NCBI GenBank assembly: GCA_029204225.1
Contig: CM055109.1
Coordinates: forward strand, 48,942,599-49,006,598
Reading direction: 5' to 3'
From: Diphasiastrum complanatum
Taxonomy: Eukaryota; Streptophyta; Lycopodiopsida; Lycopodiales; Lycopodiaceae
DNA: 64,000 nucleotides
Numbering within the stretch: position 1 is the first letter of the stretch; every line of letters starts with the position of its first letter. Both the position numbers and the translations under genes were made by a program. A model generated the notes under the pieces. The model was not told where the DNA came from and did no database searches. It saw only the letters and a program-made list of their open reading frames with translations. Positions 56,271 through 64,000 of the stretch are shown here, one piece after another.

Positions 56271-58005
56271 TAAGTAACCTATTCACGTATCCATGCCCCA
56301 CATTTGCTTCGATCTTCCAGACGCTCCTACCATCGTGTTCTCCGCCGTAAGAAGCGTTCCTATGACGATTCTGAAGGGAAACGTCTTATTGACCTTCTTT
56401 TCAGTTCTTCTTCGGGCGCTTTTTGGCGTGAGTTCATCCTTCACACTCCACCACCTCTCCTGGAAGACCTTCGCATTTGGACTGATTATGCTACCAGCCT
56501 GTATACCGTCCCTACCGACTCACCGATCTCTATATCTCCACGACCATCCGAGTTCTCCTTCTTCACTGGTACTTGCAGCCATTAGGAAGATGAGACCCCA
56601 TCTTCACATTGCGGGCTCTGATTGAGGAGGCTAAGCACAGGAGAGAGAGGGTTTACTGTTGTTTTGTGGACTTCAGGAAAGCCTTTGATTCTGTTCCTCG
56701 CTCATTGCTCATCCAGAGATTCCGAGACCTTGGCTTCTCCACCGAGATCGTTCTTGCTGTGATGGCACTCTATGAGCGTGTCCTTGGATGTGTCCGACAT
56801 AGCAGTGGCATATCCGATCACATTTGGAGCACTACTGGGGTGAAGCCGGGTTGTTCCCTCTCACCAGTCCTCTTTGGCTTGTACATTGATGAGTTGGAGC
56901 GAGTCATTACACAGTGTGGTGGTGTTGGTTGCAAGCTTGGGGAGATCTTGATTGCTATCCTCCTTTATGCTGATGATGTGGTATTGGTCTCACCGACCAG
57001 AGAGGGTCTCCAACGACAGTTGGACTGCCTGCATGAGTTTTGCACCAGATGGGGCCTAGGGGTGAACATTGGGAAGCCAAGGTTATGGTCTTCAACACTT
57101 CACGAGCATTCATGCAGCGACAGGAGCTTACTTTGGGTGGACAGGTTTTAGAGGTGGTCCCTTCTTACACATACCTGGAGATCCTTTTCTCAGGTCCTAT
57201 TTTTAGGATGAGATAGGCCGCCACCACTCGACTGGGGAAGGGGCATGCCTCCCTTGTTCAGCTAGAGCGATTTTGTTTCCGGAAGTCCGTCCAGGATGCT
57301 CGCAGTAAGTGTCGCCTCTTTGATACCATTGTCACCCCCACGACTCTGTATGCGGCAGAGACATGGTGTACAGGTCTCCCCTCCTCATATTGGGCCAGTC
57401 TTTCACGATTGCAGGCCACCATGCTAGCTCGGCTGATTCGAGCGAAGCCTTCTGTTGCACATGAGATTCTCTTGGCTGAGTTTGCAGTTCCACCTTTACA
57501 GATCGAGACAGCTCTTCAGCTCATCACTTATATACAGAGGATACAGGCGTTACCAGAGATAGATAGACGATACAGACAGGTTGCACTATTCTCTTCAAAG
57601 CATCTTCATGATTCATGGTTCTCTCAGGCATCTCACCTCCTACTTGATTCATTTGGTATCTCCATCACAGAGCTACCCTCAGGCACCCACCAGTATATCA
57701 GACGATTCCTCTATCACACATACCTAGAGCGGACTTGGCATAATCAGTTAGGGGTTAAGCCAGCTTTCTACCAGACCCATTTCTTGGGGCTGGATACATC
57801 AGGGGCCCCGGTTATGCCACGCTACTTGGATTCGGGACTATCACATTGCCTCAGATTCACATTGGGACAGCTTAGGGTGTCTACACACGCTCATGCCCAC
57901 AGACGACGCCAGCAGGCTCCAGCACTTTCTCATGTTGTGGCTCGCATTACATCTCTTTATAGTATCAGCACAGTAGCAGCAGCAGCACATGCTTCACAGT
58001 CTTGA
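56271..58005 (+). pseudogene. LINE unit 3 ORF2, RT and C-terminus
   Basis: After a degraded linker it enters RT at EEAKHRRERVYCCFVDFRKAFDSVP (56609 on). The preceding RT motifs seen in unit 2 are missing, a deletion of roughly 300 bp near 56580. GVKPGCSLSPVLFGLYIDEL and YADDVVLVS (56966 on) are present, and the frame breaks near 57085. From 57409 it continues with RLIRAKPSVAHEILLAEFAV and THQYIRRFLYHTYLE to a stop at 58003-58005. The end AHAHRRRQQAPALS replaces the zinc-binding region of the other copies. Confidence 0.85.
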
Positions 58006-58190
58006 CATCTTGACATAGATACATCTAATCAGTATGCACACACACCGCATAGGTGTCTATTTTAGTTTATACTAGATGTTTTTCTTTATTACATATTGGA
58101 GACGTTTTATACGCTCCCATGGTTACCACACACTTGACATGTACTTTTTAGTCTTATATGCCTTTTGGCATGGAAAAGACATTAATAAAG
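58006..58190 (+). other. LINE unit 3 3' UTR
   Basis: Contains ACTTGACATGTAC, hairpin ATGCC-TTTT-GGCAT (58158-58171) and ACATTAATAAAG. Confidence 0.8.
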
Positions 58191-58208
58191 CTTTCTTTCT
58201 TTCTTTCT
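58191..58208. repeat. (CTTT)n tract joining LINE units 3 and 4
   Basis: Short CTTT repeat immediately after AATAAAG; unit 4 begins in mid-ORF1 directly after it. Confidence 0.92.
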
Positions 58209-58777
58209 GACGGGTCATATATCGGGATGGGCGACCTGCACTTTATTGATAGCGCTCCTAGTCGTTCTCAGTGCTGGGGATCTGGGGTCCTCAGGTTCGG
58301 GAGTACCCCGGGGCCCCATCCACAACATCTCTAGATTGGAGTTTGGAACTGTGATGGTATCACCTTCCACAACAAGGGACTTTATTGATTTTATCACTGG
58401 CCGGGATTTACCCACTTTCTCAAGGTTACATATGGAATTCCGTGTATAGACTTGAGACTAGATCAGCTAGTGGTCAAGGATCTAGAGGGGTAGCATGCTT
58501 ATACAGGGAGTCTCTTCATCCGGAGTGGTCAAGGATTTCTAGGGGTAGCATGCTTATATAGGGAGTCTCGTCATCTGATCATTGAGTTCATCAGACATGA
58601 TGAGCATGCACGTTATATTGTTGTATAGGGTGTTGGTTTGGACAGCATGATTCATACCTATGTAGTTTCTTTATCATTGGTATATGTACCTAGATTATGC
58701 TCCCATTTGTTCTATACACTTGATATGTACTTGTTCGTCTTATATGCCTTTTGGCATGGAAAAGACATTAATAAAGC
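58209..58777 (+). mobile_element. LINE unit 4: 5'-truncated and internally deleted
   Basis: Starts within the end of ORF1 (HFIDSAPSRSQC, equivalent to 55.06-55.13 kb), covers the start of the endonuclease (GVACLYRESLH) and then jumps to the 3' UTR with hairpin 58744-58757 and AATAAAGC. A 55-bp tandem duplication (58470-58524 and 58525-58579) is private to it. There is no CT tail. Confidence 0.85.
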
Positions 58778-59625
58778 CACCTCTTTGCCAAGGTCTATGG
58801 TTCTATTCTATTGTCAGCGATCAATGCAGAAATGGATACCAGAGCACTCCATGCCATCAGGCAGGCCAGTTTCAGACCAAGATATACCAGATCAGATCAC
58901 CTTTTTACCCTGAGATCCATCATTGAGGAGGCTGGGGCCAAGAGAGAACTTGCATATTGCTGCTTTGTGGATTTTCGCAATGCCTTTGATTTTGTGCCTA
59001 GACATCTATTGATACAGAGACTTCGAGATTGTTCAGGAGGATACTATATGGGCAGTTGAATCATTGTACAGGCGAGTTATTGGCCGGTTCCGACTATCAA
59101 GGGTTATATCACCAGAGGTGGATAGCACTATTGGGGTCAAGCATGGTTGTCCACTTTCACCTACACTCTTTGGACTATACATAGATGAGTTGGAGCAGGT
59201 TATATGGAGTGATGGAGGGGAGGGCTGTACATTGGGTGACCTTATTATGGCTATCCTGTTATATGTTGATGATGTAGTTTCACTCCGAGGACGAGGGAGG
59301 GCCTGCAACGGCATCTGGATGCTCTTCTTTCTTTCTGTACACAGTGGGGTTTGTCGGTAAATGTAGCCAAGACCAAGGTCATGGTGTTTAATACTTCCAA
59401 ATATGTCAGGAGCTTCTATGGGATGGTCACGCACTTGAGGTGGTTGACCCCTATACATATTTGTGGGTTGTATTCTCTGGTCCCTCTTTCAGTATGAGAT
59501 AGGCAGTTGTTTCCCGGTTACGGAAGGGCTATGCCTCATATTGGTAGATCAGGAGAGACTGTGCTTCAGCTCACAGATCAGGGATGCGACCAGTAAGTGC
59601 CGACTCTTTGATACTATGGTCGTCC
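58778..59625 (+). pseudogene. LINE unit 5: RT fragment
   Basis: Starts CACCTCTTTGCCAAGG, matching unit 2 at about 47620, directly on the end of unit 4. It encodes RHLLIQRLRDC, PTLFGLYIDELEQVI and the active-site position LLYVDDVVSL (Val where the other copies have Ala), with frame changes, and ends near DATSKCRLFDTMVV at about 59625. The C-terminal region and 3' UTR are missing. Confidence 0.87.
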
Positions 59626-59899
59626 CGCTGGTTGTTTTAATTTAGATCAAATCAGTTGGGGTTGCTTAGACTCCAAAGTGTTCAAAATAATCAATTAATT
59701 TTTTTTCATTCCAAACATTCTTAGTGTCAGCTGCTTATTTTTTCCTTAAAGTGTAAGATACTGGGCTTATAAGCTACATCATACATGTAAATATTGATAA
59801 GGATGTTGAGCTGTCAATGCCACAAATTTGAGTGTGTATTTTTGCTGGTTATTCTCTTATGATAGATACCACCATTAATTGTTGAATTTTTTTTTTCAG
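59626..59899 (+). other. intron or flank upstream of the first visible phosphatase exon
   Basis: AT-rich, ending in a long T tract and CAG, a good splice acceptor at 59897-59899. It may be the end of a long intron that contains the LINE array, because the exon at 59900 begins inside a codon. Confidence 0.5.
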
Positions 59900-61515
59900 T
59901 GAAGATGGCAGATATAGTTATGGATATTCAAGCCTGTGTGGGAAGAGAGCTTATATGGAGGATTGTTTCGAAGCAAGAATCTCTAGAGTTACCAACCAGA
60001 TGGTGGGGCTTTTTGGAGTTTTTGATGGTATGTTTTTTGTGAAGTTATGCTCCCAGAAAATGTCATTCAAGAATAATTGAAAATGTGCTTTAGTCTTTGA
60101 GTACCATGCGCGTCCTCTTCGTGAGTTACATTACAAGTCAATTTTGCTATGATATAGAAAATGGGATGTGATCAGAGCATGAAGTATATGGCCAATATTG
60201 TTTCTGGAAAACTTCCAAGCCACATAGTTTCTGATGGCTGTTGTTTATGGACTTTGATGGAACTGTGGTAGCAACATTTCACTGAAGTAACTGTCTCAGT
60301 TAGACCTTTCAAGTTTCTACCCAATTTTCAAATGAACACAACTCAGTACAATGCTCAATAAGGTTTTTTGGCTACAATTGATTGTAGAGTTTATGTTGTA
60401 GCATTTGGTGGCTTGTGTGTGTTACTATAGAATGCCAAAGTGGGCTGGGGATTGAATGGATAAGTTTGTGGAAGGCAGACGTTTAAGAAATTGGGTCCTT
60501 ACATTCATTAGTTCCTATCTTAGTCCACCAGTGGTCATTTTTGAGAACATGACAAAAAGATTGCCTATATCTTTTTACAGGTCATGGTGGGGCTAGAGCA
60601 GCGGAGTATGTGAAACACAATTTATTTGATAATTTGTTGAATCATCCGCAGTTTGTTACTGATGCCAAGGAAGCTATAGGTAGGTTACCATTGCAATATT
60701 ACAGCTGACGATGAAACACATACCAAGTTCTTTTTAAGCAGTAACTTTACATAGTTGTCTTGACCTTGTTGCCTTCTTGTGTCTGTTTTTAAATCAACAG
60801 CTGAGGTTTATCGGCAAACTGACTTAGATTATCTGAAAAGTGTTGAAAACAATCCGGAAAGAGATGCTGGTTCGACAGCATCCACAGCTGTTTTGGTCGG
60901 GGATCGGTTGATTGTTGCTAATCTTGGAGATTCTAGAGTAGTACTGTGTAAAGGAGGTCAAGGTGGGTGTTTCCTTGAAATTTGGTTTTTTTTACACATT
61001 CTAATTGACATTTTCCCTTGTTTTCTAAGGCTTAGAAGCACAAGCTATTGCTATAAGCAACTAATGCAGGCCTAAATTGATTTGTAAATCTGGTGGAAAC
61101 AGCTGTGCCTCTTTCGACTGACCACAAGCCCAATCGTCTAGATGAAAGACAACGCATTGAGGAGGCTGGAGGAGTTGTCCTGTGGGCTGGTAATCTGCTT
61201 TATTTAAAGCATCAAAATTGTATATGATATAGCAAGAACAACATTGGGACTATGAAAAGTTGCAGTTACTAGGTTTTTTTGGTTTGTAATTCAAGAAGGA
61301 ATTATCTTTTGAGACGTTGAAATGATTTTTTGTCCAGTGTGAAAAGCCAAAAGAGCGACAGGTTACATTGAAACAGGAAAGAAACACCTCTTTCTTAAAG
61401 CTGATATGAAAAAAGATTTGCAGGAACATGGCGTGTTGGTGGCATTCTTGCAGTTTCTCGTGCTTTTGGTGACAGATCCCTTAAGAAGTATATTTCTGCT
61501 GATCCAGAAATCCAG
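59900..61515 (+). CDS. PP2C-family protein phosphatase, five internal exons (partial gene)
   Basis: Exons at 59900-60027, 60581-60679, 60801-60962, 61103-61189 and 61424-61515 all have GT-AG borders and keep one frame (about 190 residues). They encode the metal-dependent Ser/Thr phosphatase core: [20 protein letters not shown] with the metal-binding Glu-Asp, [54 protein letters not shown], and [17 protein letters not shown] to ADPEIQ. The best resemblance is to plant PP2Cs of the WIN2 type. The N-terminal exon and the C-terminal exons, which should carry SDGLWD and the last metal ligand, are not visible. The gene either extends beyond the window through long introns or is truncated. Substrate unknown. 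Confidence 0.88.
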
Positions 61516-64000
61516 GTCTGCCAGAGTTCATCTATCAACTTCAAAATTGTTGTCGATTGTTGGAGATAGACATTGTGATTTTGTGTTGATAATTCGAGGT
61601 GGTTTTACTTTTTTCCCTCCCTCCTAGGATGTCATTGGCTCTGGTAATGATCCAAGTTAATGGATTCGATAAACCCATAGATGAAACAAACCCATAGATG
61701 AGAAAAGGCATGGCGCCTATTCAATAAGAACAAGCTTTTCATTATGGTTGCTTTTGGCACCAAGTTTGCTCTTTCCAGTTCTTTGAAAAAGAGCCAAACA
61801 AGTAGTGTGGGAAATTGCATCATGCAACATGAATTTGTCAAAGCACTCAGAATGCTGATCTGGTAGGACATTCATCTTCTAGTTAGATTTGCATGTTGAC
61901 TCCATCTGTTGCATAATCTTTATGATGATGTTCCGGGCCTATGTTTATGGGTTTAGAAATTTATTATGCAGAAAAGATTTAGCTTATGTATCTACTGCAT
62001 ATTAATCATATTGATTGACCATTTAGTCATTATGAAGTGTTGTTTTTAAGCTTATGGCTCACCTTGTAGCATATATCAGTAACACTTCATATATCATTAT
62101 TAAATGCTATTTTTAAGTGGATGGGGGGGACACTAGTTTTGCACTTTGTTCATTGTGACAAACTTAGCTTCTTCTTTGAAGAAAATCCCACAAAAATTCA
62201 CTTGTCAGATGCATGTGCGGGTCAAAGCATTTTGGTAGGCCCCACCTTTGGTAAAGTTCTATTGATCTTAAATACAACTTAACAACAAGGGTCATGAAGG
62301 TATTGTATAGGTTTTCTTCCTTTAGAAGAAACTACACAATGAACCTCACTTTTGGCTAGAGTCCACAAGACCTATCACGTGTCTGAATTTTCCAGCATTC
62401 CAAGCTAACTATTTGATAGAAACTTCAAATCATTAAGAAATCAGAAAAATGCTAATTATCACCTCAAACAATTTTTCTTGCTAAGAATTAGGGGCTTTCA
62501 TGATTGACTTTGTTGTTTAGTTCTAGCCTCCATCACAGCAGAGTCTGCCCTTTAGTTCTATGCCTTCATTTCTGGAGAAGGCATAGAAAGTCAGCATATA
62601 CATCTTTGGAGTCATAACTTTATGCATGTGCACGCATCCTCTCTTGGGCACAGATATTTGGGAAGGGATGTGTTGTAGCATATATCTGTTATGCAGATGG
62701 AGTTGATGGTCTTTATGTGTTGTGGGTGGATTTGATAAAATTTATGACTACAACCTTTGTCTTTTCTAATGTTCATGTGCCATATATGGCTACTGTCCTA
62801 AACGTAAACATCGATATTTAGTCTCTTGCGAATAATTAGCCCGGAAACTTCCAAGAGTTTAATCGGAAGTTTGATGAAGGATTTCAGGCTTTTCAACACA
62901 AAAAAATATATAGCAGGTAATTTATGTCTAAGACCTTAAGCCGTTGATTGCCTCTATACAGGTTCTCATGGATAGAACTGGCTTCTCCCGATGTTCACTT
63001 ATTGTAAGGTTTACAGCTTGCAATGTTGACAAAGGATGTTACCAAGTCTTCTTTCTCCAGGAAATCTCATGAGTGAGTTTCTTCTTCTATTGTTGCAAAT
63101 CTTTCCTACTCCAATCACTGTAGCGGTATCATGGCTGATGGTTTCTCCAGTTGTTATAGGGTCACGACCATTTCGTCCTTTAAACTGTTGCTCTAGATTT
63201 CCTGGTGACACTAGTGACCAAATAAATCTCTTGGAACCAGTGCCCATAATTACCTTTTTTGTGGCTCTTACAGTAATGAGTATATTTATAAAGCCTAGGA
63301 AGATTATAATATGCTAAAATACAAAGGCCAACATGAACAATGTAATTTACTAATTAAAAACATCAAACTTTGTCAAGGAACATGGTTGGCCCAAAAATTT
63401 GTATTTTCTCAAGAATACAACATAGAGGTACTGGTAGGATAACCAAGGCCCCATAGGAAACCTCTTGTAGTTGTATCAATAGAGATACAATTGTGGCTAA
63501 TAGACCATATTATTGTACCAATGTTCTAGCAACACCAAACAAAAGCATCAATGAGTACATGATACCTCAAATATGCATGAAGATTGCAACTACCAAAAAT
63601 ACCAAGGAAAGGACTTTGGTCTCGCATATCAAAAAAGTAATGCATCTCGCCTGGACGCACAAGTTAGCAACATCAACTATATACAGCTCATGCCAAGCCA
63701 GCTCAATAGACCATGTTTATCATATGAATGTACGAATACGACCACTCTTCCACTCAGGACTTTGAGTAAACAAGGGTGCTAGAGAATGCTCATACCACCA
63801 CAAAGATCCCTCAAAAAGGCATCAACAAGAACTCTACGAATCCTACTCAATAGGAACAAATGTTATAGTAGGGAGAACATCGCTATTGTGAATAGAGAAT
63901 GTTGTTGTATCAAGGAGCTAAGGAGCATGATACCATGCCAATCATTGAGAAGGCACCACCATGAATGATGACAACATATAAGGAGATTCCAAGCCATTCT
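61516..64000. other. no feature recognised; possible intron or flank of the phosphatase gene
   Basis: AT-rich on both strands, with only short frames that resemble nothing I know. I searched for the missing PP2C motifs SDGLWD and the final DN-containing block and did not see them. Confidence 0.45.

Larger units (their letters stand above)
53686..58190 (+). mobile_element. LINE unit 3, internally deleted
   Basis: Starts directly after a CT tract and ends with AATAAAG before a CTTT tract. It has ORF1, the endonuclease, an RT that lacks its N-terminal motifs, and a C-terminus that lacks the zinc pattern of unit 2. It differs from unit 2 throughout, so the two are not a simple recent duplication. 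Confidence 0.88.

Noticed and set aside
44387-58208. The CT and CTTT tracts considered as ordinary random microsatellites
   Set aside because: Each lies within ten bases of a LINE AATAAA end and at the start of the next unit, so they belong to the LINE structure.
61406-61627. 73-codon frame overlapping phosphatase exon 5
   Set aside because: It reads the exon in the wrong frame and continues through the intron; the spliced PP2C frame explains the sequence.
63493-63968. Overlapping frames near the right edge as a possible gene
   Set aside because: No recognisable motif and composition like the surrounding AT-rich DNA.

Overview
This is a land-plant nuclear window made almost entirely of nested and decayed retrotransposons, with one recognisable host gene, a PP2C-type protein phosphatase, at its right end. 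The plant assignment rests on Ty1/copia and chromodomain Ty3/gypsy elements primed by initiator-Met tRNA (TGGTATCAGAGC sites), an L1-like LINE with a separate ORF1, and a PP2C gene with plant-type sequence and GT-AG introns. The density of nesting suggests a large genome such as a fern or gymnosperm, but that is an inference.

Layout. 1-2.0 kb: three Copia scraps on both strands. 2.5-6.9 kb: a minus-strand Gypsy gag-protease relic, split by a compact non-autonomous LTR element (3307-5793) that has LTRs, primer site and a 5-bp target duplication. 6.9-10.6 kb: no convincing gene, a few short repeats. 10.6-13.7 kb: a Copia 5' LTR with primer site, a minus-strand Copia integrase-RT relic and a plus-strand Gypsy integrase scrap. 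13.7-20.0 kb: a plus-strand Copia element whose RT active site was lost beside a segmental duplication and whose 3' LTR is truncated. 21.0-23.3 kb: a minus-strand Copia-like gag followed by an unusual Met-Gln-rich region and no pol. 24.3-31.5 kb: a LINE 3' half split by chromovirus copy 1 (24764-30989, intact 1595-codon polyprotein). 31.5-42.9 kb: a minus-strand Copia split by chromovirus copy 2 (35262-41546, also intact). 43-59.6 kb: a head-to-tail array of five LINE units, two of them meeting their neighbour at CT tracts and one at a CTTT tract; the second unit holds chromovirus copy 3 (47685-51573, lacking gag and protease) and a Copia gag fragment. 59.9-61.5 kb: five exons of the phosphatase gene. 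61.5-64 kb: no recognised feature.

The three chromoviruses are closely related, all on the minus strand, and each is flanked by a perfect 5-bp target duplication (TAGAT, ATTAG, GCATG). Their enzymes would form one polyprotein (gag, protease, RT, RNase H, integrase, chromodomain). The LINE units share a 3' end with a small hairpin, an AATAAA and a pyrimidine tail, and they sit in one orientation tail-to-head. That array is the most unusual structure in the window. No tRNA, rRNA or CRISPR feature was recognised.
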